A stretch of 49,700 bases of DNA, from NCBI GenBank assembly GCA_945860415.1, contig CAMAQA010000012.1:1-49700 (forward strand), written 5' to 3'. The position numbers and the translations under genes are program-made. Shown piece after piece: positions 42,103 through 49,700 of the stretch (positions within the stretch are counted from its first letter, which is position 1; each line of letters begins with the position of its first letter). The notes under the pieces were generated by a model. It did not search any database, was not told the origin of the DNA, and saw nothing but the letters and a program-made list of their open reading frames with translations. Source of the stretch: Bacteriovorax stolpii (GTDB lineage: Bacteria > Bdellovibrionota > UBA1018).

Positions 42103-45100
42103 CGTGCGGCCTCCCCCTTCCACGAGCGATGGAGCTCGCTGATGCCAACGCTCCAGCAGCCGACGACCTCGAGTCGATCCGTCGCGGTGACGGATCCGAT
42201 TCTCAGGTACGGCACGGCCGCCGCATCCCACTCGGCCTCCAGCACGGCCGAATCAGCATCACTGCAGGTCACCACGAACCGATGGAATCCTTCGCCGAAG
42301 GCCCAGGCCTCCGGAAACACGGATTCCGGCATGCGGATGAACGCCCCGAGGTGCCGCGCAAAGGAGCACTCGGCAATGGCAGGAAGGAGGCCTCCATCCG
42401 AAATGTCATGCACGGAGCGAAGCCTCAGCTGCTCCTTGCCGATCGCGCCACCGAACCAGGAGTAGATCCGCCGAGCCAGGCTCCAGTCCGGAAGTGGCTT
42501 TCGCGAAATCGGATCCGCGCATCCGTAGGCATCGGCAAAACGCGAGCCCACGAGCGTCTGGACCTCCGGGCCCACGACGTAAATGGCATCGCCGGCATAC
42601 TTGAAGTCGGCGCTTCGAGAGCGACGTCGTCCACGCAGGCGACCGACGGCGTGACAGGCCACGAATCCTTTCGAAAGCTCCTTCGAAAATGACGAGTTCG
42701 AGGTGATCACCGGCAGCTCGAGGGCAAGAGCCGCATCGCGTACCGCCTCCATGGCGGCAGCGAGTTCGAATGCGGCGTGCGCGTCATCTTGCACCCTCGG
42801 TCCGAACCATTGAACCGCCAACCCTGCGATCGAATCCGGACTGCCGAAAAACCCGCCCACGGCAATCCAGTTGCGAACGGCCTCGTCCACTGCGGCCTCA
42901 GCCTCCCATCGCGAATCCGAGATACCGTCGCGCTGGTAGAGTCCCACGGCCATGGCCAGCTCATGCCCCTGGCCGTCGGCAAACTCTGAAAGTCCGATGA
43001 GCTGCGGGCCCACCAGAATCACCGATCCGTCATTGGGTCCGCTTCGGGACAACTCAGTACCCACTCCGCCCGCATTCATCGGCTTGAGTTCAGCCAAGGC
43101 TTGCGCTTCGATGTCCGATGCTCGCAGCAGCGGCTGCGGAGAGCGAATCGTGGGCATCGAAAGAAGCTCGTGCACGATGCGAGCTCCCTGCTTTTCGAAA
43201 GGAGGATGATCCGGAGCCTTGTAGCGCGAAAGGGGTGCAGGCGCTTCAGTAGTCGCCACCACTTCCAGCGCCGGTCCGTTCCAAAGAAGGTCCAGCGGAA
43301 ACTCGCCGACGGGAGTGGATCCACGGGTCAGGAGCACTCGGCCGGAATCCGTGAACTGCCCGCACGGCAGAAGCTCGATTCCCCAGACTTGCAGTCTCGA
43401 CTGGAGCTCGGACGCCAGGTTCTGCGCCGTCACGACGAGGATCTGCTCCTGGCGCCCCAGCAGTGAGGATGCTTCCGCCTGGATTCCGCCCGCTTCGCGC
43501 GCGAGTCGAAGTGCTGCCGCCATGGCTGGAGCACTCGTGCTGCAGCGAATGGCCGATGCGAGGCCCAGTGACTCGATTTCAGCGAGGGCATCCATGCAGC
43601 GCCGCTGGAAAACCGGATCTTCCAGGTGCTCGGTGGCAGTGCCGCCGGAAATCACGACGAAAATTCGATCTCCCGAACGAACCGGCTCGCGGGTCTTCTT
43701 GACGACGAGGCCAATCGTCGCGGAACCGATGCACTGAATGCGACAATCGGCAGGAACTATCCCCTCGGCTCCGGCTAGAATCGGAACCTGGGCACGAGTC
43801 GTTGCCAGCTCGACGGCAGTCAGCTGGCCGACACGCTGGGATTCTCCAGCACCCGCCGGCAGGCAATGAACGTGGGCCTGGGCCAAAGGCAGCGACGGCC
43901 ATTCAGCGCCGATGAGGTCTCGTTGTCCGCCGAGCAGCACCTGGAGGGTGGAGTCATGGAGGTCGCTGCCGGGCCGGGTCGACGTATTTCGCAAACCAAA
44001 CGAAAACCAGGTGTTCTCATCCAGGGCGATGACTGCCGGCCGATGATCCCCTCCCGAGACGATCCAGGATTTCGGAATCTGTTGGACGGTTGCTCCCACC
44101 GTGAGCGAATGGAGTCCGGCTTCAGTGCCGGCAGGCGCGGAGCCTGGCGCCAGGAAAAGCGACGCCATCGTGCTCTGCCGGACACCTTCCGACCAGACGA
44201 CTGCAGCGGTTTGCAGCTCGGCCAGTGTCGGGTTTCGTGGAAGACCCAGTCCGGTGCGATGCCGGTACGCTTCGGGAGTATTCCAGTGTTCGAGAATGGT
44301 GCGCAGCTCGGAGAGCGCCAGCTCACGTCCCAGGACGGGCTCCAGCTCACGGATCCTGGCCATTCGCTGCTGCGAGTCCATCATTCCCCAGTCAATGGTC
44401 GATTCGGCCTGCGTGGAGCGCGACTCTTCGGTCGATGGCGCCGTCACTCGAGGAGAACCCAGGCGCTGCGCAAAGGACTGGAGCGTCGGCGCCGTCGTCC
44501 GAGGAGCGACCGCGGAACGCGCTCCTTCGTCTTTGCGAACACGATCCTGGAAGAACCGCTCATTTCCAGAGAGCTCGTGCTCCGGCAGGAAGCTCCAGGT
44601 TTCCGTGGAGGAATTGCACCAGTGGCGCGCCAGCTGCGAAAGATCCTCATCACGAATCTGCGTACCCTCGAGCACCAGCATCTGTCCGGTTGAAGCGCGG
44701 ACTCCCGGAAGCGGCTCTCCGAGCACCATGCGCAGCGCCTCGAGCACGGCCAGCGCCTTGGAGTCGGAAACCCCCGGGCGAAGCCGGCGTTCCAGACCCC
44801 AGAACCTGCCGGGCCGAATCGGCGAGGCTTCCAAAAGGTCTTCGATGCCACCCTGCTTTCCTGAGGCGGAGGGAATCAGGTTTCCGGTGAAGAGCCACTG
44901 CGTGGCCTTATCCTGGAAGATCTCCTGGCAGGCAGGAATGATCTCCTCGCGGGCACGGGGAATATCCAGCCAGTACACGTCGAGCAGTCGCGCCCACCGG
45001 ATCTTTTTGCGGAGCTCCGGATCCTGGATCTGGAAGCGCTTGAGCAGGGTCTGGGCGAGCGGATCCGGAAAATCCGGGCGGGTGGCAACCTCGATGCGGA

Positions 45101-45107
45101 CAAACAT
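42099..45107 (-). CDS. purL: PurSL-type FGAM synthase homologue with eroded active site
   Basis: 1002 residues from ATG 45107. The N-terminal 85 residues look like the fused PurS domain (MFVRIEVATRPDF) and the rest like PurL, as in the PurSL proteins of Deltaproteobacteria. The second half keeps family features (DEAVRNWIAVG at 741-751, SVHDISDGGLLPAIAE at 898-913). The catalytic half does not: the usual WSEHC reads WSEGV (Gly308 for His), ETHNHP is replaced near 372-379 by LRNTSTRP, and the GRDGIHGA and GAGG motifs are absent. A Ser/Thr/Ala-rich linker lies at about 195-240. The open frame is intact, so it is not a simple pseudogene. Its function is uncertain. Confidence 0.85.
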   Translation of the reverse strand: MFVRIEVATRPDFPDPLAQTLLKRFQIQDPELRKKIRWARLLDVYWLDIPRAREEIIPACQEIFQDKATQWLFTGNLIPSASGKQGGIEDLLEASPIRPGRFWGLERRLRPGVSDSKALAVLEALRMVLGEPLPGVRASTGQMLVLEGTQIRDEDLSQLARHWCNSSTETWSFLPEHELSGNERFFQDRVRKDEGARSAVAPRTTAPTLQSFAQRLGSPRVTAPSTEESRSTQAESTIDWGMMDSQQRMARIRELEPVLGRELALSELRTILEHWNTPEAYRHRTGLGLPRNPTLAELQTAAVVWSEGVRQSTMASLFLAPGSAPAGTEAGLHSLTVGATVQQIPKSWIVSGGDHRPAVIALDENTWFSFGLRNTSTRPGSDLHDSTLQVLLGGQRDLIGAEWPSLPLAQAHVHCLPAGAGESQRVGQLTAVELATTRAQVPILAGAEGIVPADCRIQCIGSATIGLVVKKTREPVRSGDRIFVVISGGTATEHLEDPVFQRRCMDALAEIESLGLASAIRCSTSAPAMAAALRLAREAGGIQAEASSLLGRQEQILVVTAQNLASELQSRLQVWGIELLPCGQFTDSGRVLLTRGSTPVGEFPLDLLWNGPALEVVATTEAPAPLSRYKAPDHPPFEKQGARIVHELLSMPTIRSPQPLLRASDIEAQALAELKPMNAGGVGTELSRSGPNDGSVILVGPQLIGLSEFADGQGHELAMAVGLYQRDGISDSRWEAEAAVDEAVRNWIAVGGFFGSPDSIAGLAVQWFGPRVQDDAHAAFELAAAMEAVRDAALALELPVITSNSSFSKELSKGFVACHAVGRLRGRRRSRSADFKYAGDAIYVVGPEVQTLVGSRFADAYGCADPISRKPLPDWSLARRIYSWFGGAIGKEQLRLRSVHDISDGGLLPAIAECSFARHLGAFIRMPESVFPEAWAFGEGFHRFVVTCSDADSAVLEAEWDAAAVPYLRIGSVTATDRLEVVGCWSVGISELHRSWKGEAAR

Positions 45108-45202
45108 GCCGCGATCTTGCCTGATGTCAAAACCGGGTTCAAACGCGAATCCGTGGGTTTTGCGGTGCATCATCAAGAAATTGACGAATCATTTCAGCCC
45201 AC

Positions 45203-45232
45203 TTGAACGGCCTGCTCGATTTGGATTAGGCT
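45203..45232 (+). promoter_or_regulatory. weak candidate promoter placing the start of the ExoX-like gene at or near +1
   Basis: TTGAAC (45203-45208), 18 bases, TAGGCT (45227-45232). Transcription would begin about 45239-45240, at the ATG itself, giving a leaderless message. The -10 matches consensus poorly (three of six). An alternative -35, TTGACG, lies at 45181-45186. Confidence 0.25.
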
Positions 45233-45239
45233 CGAAAGC

Positions 45240-45488
45240 ATGAGTGCTTCGACTTCATCCTCGAATTCCAGCTCCGGCAGCCCGATCACCGGCATCATCG
45301 ACGAACGAAATGTCGTGATCGACTTCGGCAAGTACGAGGGCAGGACGGTTTCTGAAATGGCAGAACTGGATCCAGACTTCTACCAGAAGCTGGCATCCGA
45401 GAAAGAAAATGGCGTGTTCGCCATTCGCCGCCAACGCGACAAGACCTTCCGCCTCTACATCAATCCGCTGACCCAGATGGACGTCTAG
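45240..45488 (+). CDS. small protein with ExoX C-terminal-like domain
   Basis: 82 residues. After a Ser-rich start (about 1-15) the sequence IDFGKYEGRTVSEMAELDPDFYQKLASEK matches the short GKYxGxxxxEMxxxDPxYxxWL domain found at the C-terminus of exodeoxyribonuclease X and in stand-alone small proteins. Its function is not established; nucleic-acid association is a guess from ExoX. It is divergent from purSL across a 132-base gap and nearly touches the convergent dapF gene (7 bases). Confidence 0.82.
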   Translation: MSASTSSSNSSSGSPITGIIDERNVVIDFGKYEGRTVSEMAELDPDFYQKLASEKENGVFAIRRQRDKTFRLYINPLTQMDV

Positions 45489-45495
45489 AACGGCG

Positions 45496-46344
45496 TCATT
45501 TCGAAGCGCGGGTCTCTCCTGAGAACACTTCCACTGCAGGCCCCGTCATCCAGACCGGAGACGCGGCGTTTCGGTTCCACTCGAGTTGCAGCACCCCGCC
45601 CGGTAGCTCGACCTCCATCGATTGTCGGGTCTTTCCAGCCAGGATGGATGCCACCGCCGAGGCGCAGGCACCGGTGCCGCAAGCGAGAGTCGGCCCTGCT
45701 CCCCGCTCCCAGACCTTCACTCGAATGAGCGATGGCGACACGACCTCTACGAACTCGACGTTGGTGCGTTTTTCGAATCGCGGATGTTTTTCAATGACCG
45801 GACCCCAGCTCTCGAGCGGCACCTCATCGAGGCTGGAAACAAAAATCACGGCATGGGGATTTCCCATGCTGACTTCCCAGAAATCAAAGTTTCCGACACT
45901 GGTCTTGAGGCGCTCGGGTGCGCTAGCTGCCAGGCGCGGGGGCCCCATGTTCACTTTCACCTGCCGGCCGTGAAGCGTGACCGAGAGCAACCCTGCTCCG
46001 GTTTCGATCGCATAAGAAAACTGATCTCGGAGAGCGGCGGGGCCGTGATCCTGAAGGTAGAGCGCTACCGCACGAATGCCATTGCCGCACATTTCGGCGC
46101 GCGAACCATCGGGGTTCCAGATGTCCATCCGGGCATGGGCATCGGGATGGCGCGAAGGACCCACGAGCAGCAGCTGGTCGCAGCCGATGCCGAACTGACG
46201 ATGCGCCAGGGCTGCTGCCACCGCGGAATCCACGAACACAGACTCATCCGAAAAGCCGGCAAACTCATCGAGCACGACAAAATCATTGCCGAGGCCGTGC
46301 ATCTTGGTGAACCGGAGTCGGGGCATGGAAATCGGTGGAGTCAT
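45496..46344 (-). CDS. dapF: diaminopimelate epimerase
   Basis: DapF converts LL- to meso-diaminopimelate for lysine and peptidoglycan. The 282-residue protein shows FTKMHGLGNDFVVLD at the start and the two active cysteines in EMCGNGIRAV and LACGTGACASAV, so both acid-base thiols are present. ATG 46344 gives a six-residue leader (TPPIS) and has GAGGGC just upstream. ATG 46326 is the alternative and begins closer to the family norm. It is alone on its strand here, 50 bases after the large secreted-protein gene. Confidence 0.95.
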   Translation of the reverse strand: MTPPISMPRLRFTKMHGLGNDFVVLDEFAGFSDESVFVDSAVAAALAHRQFGIGCDQLLLVGPSRHPDAHARMDIWNPDGSRAEMCGNGIRAVALYLQDHGPAALRDQFSYAIETGAGLLSVTLHGRQVKVNMGPPRLAASAPERLKTSVGNFDFWEVSMGNPHAVIFVSSLDEVPLESWGPVIEKHPRFEKRTNVEFVEVVSPSLIRVKVWERGAGPTLACGTGACASAVASILAGKTRQSMEVELPGGVLQLEWNRNAASPVWMTGPAVEVFSGETRASK

Positions 46345-46394
46345 GCCCTCGACGCTAGCACATGCATGGTTCTTGAACCAATCAGCAGGAAAAT

Positions 46395-48752
46395 TCAGCG
46401 AGCACTGGATGCGCTTCCGGATCCGTCTACCGACTTGAGCGAGCTTACGGCACCTCTTGCGCGGCTGATCGTATCGTTCATGATGCCCTCGCATTGGGCC
46501 CTCATCTGCTCCGATCCATCTCTCTCTCCGAGACTGTCGGATCTCGTACAGACGTCTAGGCCGGATTGCAGCGAGTCCACGACGCCATCGGCATTGTCCA
46601 GCCCCGAGATGCCGCCGATCTGGTCGATGAGCGAGCTCAAGGAGGACTTCTGCTCTGACGTGCACCACTTCCCGATGGTACTGCAGGTGCTCGTCAGATT
46701 GGAGATCGCTCGGTCCACGCGACCCTGGGCCTTGTCGAGCTTCTTCTCCAGCTCTTCGGCCGCACACTTCGCCGCCGCCCCGGCCAATTTGCCCTTGAGC
46801 GAATTCAACTTGCCGATCTTTTCATCAGCTTCCTTGCCGGCTTCGCTGATTCCTTTGTAAGCGTCCTTGAACGAATCCTTGCCGAGCTTCTTCAGCGGCG
46901 GCGTGGCGCCCGCACCAATGGCAGCCAGGAAGTCTTCTCCCACTGGATTCTTGTAGAGTCCGTCCATCTCCTCGTCATCGTCCTTTTCGAACGCCTTGCC
47001 TTCGACATCCTCGAGCTCCACCGCTCCATCGACTCCGAGTCCTGAGAGAAACCGGTTCAAGTCCTCCTGCTGCTGGATCACGAGCTGGTTCGGAAACGCC
47101 ATGGCCTTCGCCAGCGAAGTGCGCATGGCATCGATCTTCTGATTGGCCTCGCCGGCATACTTCTGCTTGGCCTGCTTCACTTGCTTGACCGTGCCCTGCA
47201 GGTAACTGTGCTGGGCCTGGAGGTCGGTCACGCAGCCCTTGAGTCCAGCGCACTGGACGACCAGGTCTCTCACCGCTCCGTTGCCCGGAATCACCATGTT
47301 CAGCTTCGAGAGTTCGCTGCGCCCCAGGTAGAGATCCTCGAAATTGGTGACGATCTGATCCATGCAGCCGGCCTGGACGGATGACTTGGCCGAAACGCAC
47401 TGCTCAATGGGTAGGTTGACGTTGCGTCCGACCAGAGGACGGATGGCGCTCGAATAGGCCTTGCTGGAGTCGGTGAAAAACTTCTTGGCCCTCGCATTCT
47501 GGGCCTCTTCGCTATCCTTGACCTTGTTCTGGAGGTCCACGAGGCGGCTTCCACCCGAAGCCTGCTGTCCGCCCGACTGAGCGCCCGCGCCAGAACCTTT
47601 CCGCTCTTTGGCTACCTGAATTTTAGCATTGTTGAAGCACGACTCTGCCTTCTGCAGAACCCGATCGGCAATCCGAAAATTCTTGTTTTCGAACTTCGAC
47701 AGCCGAGTGCGAATGCCTTCGCTGAAATCCTTGAAAGAGAACCAGAGCTCCGTGCTCGAGCTGAAGCGATCGAGCTGCTGGCTTGAGCTCGGCGGAGCGC
47801 TGATCGACTGTGGTACGGACTGAATCATGCCGTTCAGCGAGCCCATGAACGAAACACGATTCACCTCTCCGCGCTTCTTGTTGACGGCGTCGTTCTCAAT
47901 GCGTCCACCTTCACCGATCTTGAAGCTCGCCTCGTAAAGGCAGCCCAGGTAAGTGAAGTAGTCGACATCCGGTTCATTTGGCCTGCACTGGAAACGCTTG
48001 CCCTCCATGCCCCCCTTGGCGATGCACTGGGTGGTGACTTCGAGGGTGCGAGCCTGGACCTGCTCGAGCAGAAACTTTTTCTGGTCCTGGAGTGCGCGAT
48101 TATCCTTTTTGAAAGCTTCGACGGAACCCTGCGGGCCCTGCATCTTGTCAATGATGCTTTCCATCTCTTCTTCAGCCTGGATCAGGCCACCGGCCCCCGA
48201 CTCGTCATCGCCCTTGAGGCGCTTTCCGATGGTCTCATCCTGCTGCTCGAAGCCCTTTTTGATCTGCTCCATCTGGCGGAGCGCACTCTGGGCAGCCTGG
48301 ATCTCTTTTTCGAACTGCGCGCGCTGCTGGCCGATCATGGCCTGCATCAGCGATGCGCCCTTCGACAGGCAGTCGATCTTTCCTCGTGCCTGGGCCAGCT
48401 GCCCTTTCTTGCACTTGAGGCCGTTGATCGCCTGCTCGATCTTGACGGTTTCAGCCGTCACGACCAGAGGACTCAGAAACGAGCAGGAAAGATCCAGATC
48501 AGAATCGTAGTCGGCGGATTGCGCTCCACAGGAGCCCAGCGCGGTCAATGAATCGGCAAAACTCTGCCCGGAACACTCCGAGAGCACGCTTTGAATGTTC
48601 GAGATATTGTTGGCGGTAAAATTCGGAACGGAAGGCACTGTAAACGGAGCTGTTGGTGCAGTTCTCGCTGGAGTGTCCGCGGCAAACACCGAGAGCGACT
48701 CCACAGGAATCAGTATCGCCAAGGCAAAAGCGATTGTCTTTGAAGGTTTCAC
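46395..48752 (-). CDS. large secreted Cys-rich coiled-coil protein, unknown
   Basis: 785 residues from GTG 48752, with GGGGGA seven bases upstream and a good promoter beyond. Signal peptide: KTIAFALAILIPVESLSVFAA. The mature protein is mostly helical and Gln/Lys/Glu rich, with long coiled-coil stretches (about 150-260, e.g. QFEKEIQAAQSALRQMEQIKKG) and no membrane segment. Eighteen cysteines are spread over the mature part, many in x-C-x hydrophobic settings, suggesting disulfide-linked helices in the periplasm or outside. Gly/Ser-rich linkers occur near 400 and at the C-terminus. I recognise no family or catalytic motif. Confidence 0.8.
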   Translation of the reverse strand: MKPSKTIAFALAILIPVESLSVFAADTPARTAPTAPFTVPSVPNFTANNISNIQSVLSECSGQSFADSLTALGSCGAQSADYDSDLDLSCSFLSPLVVTAETVKIEQAINGLKCKKGQLAQARGKIDCLSKGASLMQAMIGQQRAQFEKEIQAAQSALRQMEQIKKGFEQQDETIGKRLKGDDESGAGGLIQAEEEMESIIDKMQGPQGSVEAFKKDNRALQDQKKFLLEQVQARTLEVTTQCIAKGGMEGKRFQCRPNEPDVDYFTYLGCLYEASFKIGEGGRIENDAVNKKRGEVNRVSFMGSLNGMIQSVPQSISAPPSSSQQLDRFSSSTELWFSFKDFSEGIRTRLSKFENKNFRIADRVLQKAESCFNNAKIQVAKERKGSGAGAQSGGQQASGGSRLVDLQNKVKDSEEAQNARAKKFFTDSSKAYSSAIRPLVGRNVNLPIEQCVSAKSSVQAGCMDQIVTNFEDLYLGRSELSKLNMVIPGNGAVRDLVVQCAGLKGCVTDLQAQHSYLQGTVKQVKQAKQKYAGEANQKIDAMRTSLAKAMAFPNQLVIQQQEDLNRFLSGLGVDGAVELEDVEGKAFEKDDDEEMDGLYKNPVGEDFLAAIGAGATPPLKKLGKDSFKDAYKGISEAGKEADEKIGKLNSLKGKLAGAAAKCAAEELEKKLDKAQGRVDRAISNLTSTCSTIGKWCTSEQKSSLSSLIDQIGGISGLDNADGVVDSLQSGLDVCTRSDSLGERDGSEQMRAQCEGIMNDTISRARGAVSSLKSVDGSGSASSAR

Positions 48753-48772
48753 GGAACAGTCCCCCGCAGACT

Positions 48773-48800
48773 AGTATAGCTGCAGTGCGGCGTTTGAGAA
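48773..48800 (-). promoter_or_regulatory. sigma-70-type promoter of the large secreted-protein gene
   Basis: Read on the minus strand: TTCTCA (48800-48795), a 16-base spacer, TATACT (48778-48773). The -10 matches five of six and the -35 four of six. Transcription would start about 20 bases before the GTG at 48752, leaving room for the GGGGGA ribosome-binding site. Confidence 0.55.
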
Positions 48801-48912
48801 GCCCCGACGCGAATCCAGCTCCTGTTGTCGAATGCCGAAACGGGTCAGGGCTGACACACATGGCGTCGAGTGTGACGTCCAGAGCTGGCCGAGACTTTGA
48901 AAGATCAAGGGC

Positions 48913-49389
48913 ATGACGGATCTTGTAGATACTCAAGTCATCTTTAGAAACTTTCCCCTGACTCTGGCCCTGCGCACTGCCGTCTACCAGCGAGTACTCC
49001 GGCTACAGAAGTCTTATGGCAGGATCCTGCGCTGCACGGTTACCGTAGGGTACCCGCAAAATCGGCATCGTGTAGGTAATCGGGTGAACGTTCGAGTGTC
49101 GCTGCAGCTTCCTCGCGGGCAGGTGATCACCACTCACGCCCTGTCACCCAGTTTGGCGCAGCCCAGTGTTTCCGTCGCACTTCGAGACGCATTCGCGTCT
49201 GCCCGCAAACAGCTGCGAAAGCAGGTCGATCGTCGACGCGGCCGTGATCTCGCACAGCAAGGCATCGGCTACCGCGGCCTCGACCGCGAATCTCGGCAGC
49301 TGGCCGATCGGAGCGATTCTGCCTGGCGACGAGCCCCAGCCCAGGAGTCCGCACTCACCCAGAGACGCCCGAGAAAGTCTCGCGCCTGA
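48913..49389 (+). CDS. short HPF/RaiA-like ribosome-associated protein
   Basis: 158 residues. The first 105 look like the beta-alpha-beta-beta-beta-alpha fold of hibernation-promoting factors: VIFRNFPLTLALRTAVYQRVLRLQKSYGRILRCTVTVGYP, then NVRVSLQLPRGQVITTH and VALRDAFASARKQLRKQ. Instead of the dimerising C-terminal domain of long HPF, there is an Arg/Gln-rich tail (RRRGRDLAQQG... to RRPRKSRA), likely RNA-binding. The match is by pattern and moderately sure. It is divergent from the secreted-protein gene and convergent with the gene at the right edge. Confidence 0.7.
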   Translation: MTDLVDTQVIFRNFPLTLALRTAVYQRVLRLQKSYGRILRCTVTVGYPQNRHRVGNRVNVRVSLQLPRGQVITTHALSPSLAQPSVSVALRDAFASARKQLRKQVDRRRGRDLAQQGIGYRGLDRESRQLADRSDSAWRRAPAQESALTQRRPRKSRA

Positions 49390-49401
49390 GCGGCGCCCGT
49401 T

Positions 49402-49700
49402 TCAGCCTGCGCGCCGATTCCGCTTCGCACGAGAGATCTTTCGACGCGGGGGCGGAGCAACAGCCGCCTGTCGCTTCGCGATGGGTTCCTGCGGTTCAGT
49501 GTCTTCGGGCACGAGGTCGGCAAACTCCAGCTCCAGGCTGTGTGCTTCGAAAAATCGTTCGTGCCGCGACTGCTCGCCTGGAAGCCCGCTCGACAGATGC
49601 GGCTGCGATTGCAGCTCGCTGTCGCCGCCCTGCAGACCTTGCGAGTGCTCATCGCCCGAAAGTTCAGAGCCTTCACGCGACTCCTCAGCCATGTCGATTT
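49402..49700 (-). CDS. C-terminal part or whole of a small unknown gene at the window edge
   Basis: An open minus-strand frame ends at 49402 and runs to the window edge; ATG 49692 would give 96 residues. The sequence is low complexity, rich in Glu, Gln, Ser and Gly, with a basic end (PPPRRKISRAKRNRRAG). No ribosome-binding site is visible in the 8 bases ahead of the ATG, so it may be the tail of a longer protein. A basic disordered tail of this type is common in RNA helicases and ribosome-linked proteins, but I cannot assign it. Confidence 0.4.
   Translation of the reverse strand, partial: IDMAEESREGSELSGDEHSQGLQGGDSELQSQPHLSSGLPGEQSRHERFFEAHSLELEFADLVPEDTEPQEPIAKRQAAVAPPPRRKISRAKRNRRAG

Noticed and set aside
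42868..43000. Idea that purSL is a decayed pseudogene
   Set aside because: No stop or frameshift over 1002 codons, normal overlap with purQ, and conserved second-half motifs. Motif loss without frame loss fits altered function better than decay.
46345..46767. 140-codon N-terminal extension of dapF
   Set aside because: It overlaps the large secreted-protein gene in another frame and has no DapF homology; family sequence begins near 46326-46344.
1..49700. Search for CRISPR repeats, tRNA cloverleafs, insertion-sequence ends and phage genes
   Set aside because: No regularly spaced repeats, transposase, integrase or tRNA-like sequence was seen by reading both strands; a tRNA or repeat-finding program would be more certain.

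Overview
The window looks like a chromosomal piece of a GC-rich Gram-negative bacterium. The Gram-negative call rests on an HtrA-type periplasmic protease, a heptose isomerase (gmhA) for LPS, a lipoprotein protease, an outer-membrane beta-barrel protein and diaminopimelate epimerase. A gene set resembling the Agl-Glt trans-envelope machine of Myxococcus and Bdellovibrio, with an FHA protein ending in an AgmX/PglI-type tail, points to the former Deltaproteobacteria (Bdellovibrionota or Myxococcota). I cannot place it more precisely without searches. I see no insertion sequence, phage, CRISPR array, tRNA or rRNA. Coding density is very high: no gap exceeds 300 bases, and many neighbours overlap by 4 to 12 bases.

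Layout. (1) 1-4000: tail of an upstream gene, HtrA-like protease, an unknown protein, a convergent Lys/Ala/Pro-rich histone-H1-like protein with its own strong terminator, and a NagA-like deacetylase. (2) 4000-15600, plus strand: a long apparent operon with yceD-rpmF-plsX-fabH-fabD-fabG-acpP-fabF (type II fatty acid synthesis), rpiB-glyA-nrdR-nusB, then four overlapping unknown genes. (3) 15600-18970: a CHASE2-type class III cyclase, an SH3b secreted protein and an M48 lipoprotein protease. (4) 18950-23260, minus strand: gmhA, an RDD membrane protein, polA and a DUF309 protein. trxA diverges from this group.

(5) 23900-35550: a compact envelope machine. An ExbB/TolQ-like and two ExbD/TolR-like proteins (plus strand) form a proton-channel motor. 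Converging on them is a minus-strand operon: outer-membrane barrel, two periplasmic TPR proteins, a small one-helix membrane protein, the FHA/AgmX-PglI protein, a DsbD-N-terminal-like secreted protein and, last, an agmatinase-family enzyme. (6) 35680-45110, minus strand: purSL, purQ, addB-like and addA-like genes joined by 4-base overlaps. The PurSL and PurQ proteins are intact in frame yet lack their canonical catalytic motifs, and both recombination proteins carry an Fe-S-type nuclease signature. (7) 45240-49700: a small ExoX-C-terminal-like protein, dapF, a 785-residue secreted Cys-rich coiled-coil protein of unknown function, a short HPF/RaiA-like protein and the end of one more gene.

Most interesting leads: the catalytically eroded PurSL/PurQ pair coupled to AddAB-like genes, the compact Glt-like machine with its redox-like secreted partner, and the four-gene unknown operon at 13.5-15.6 kb.
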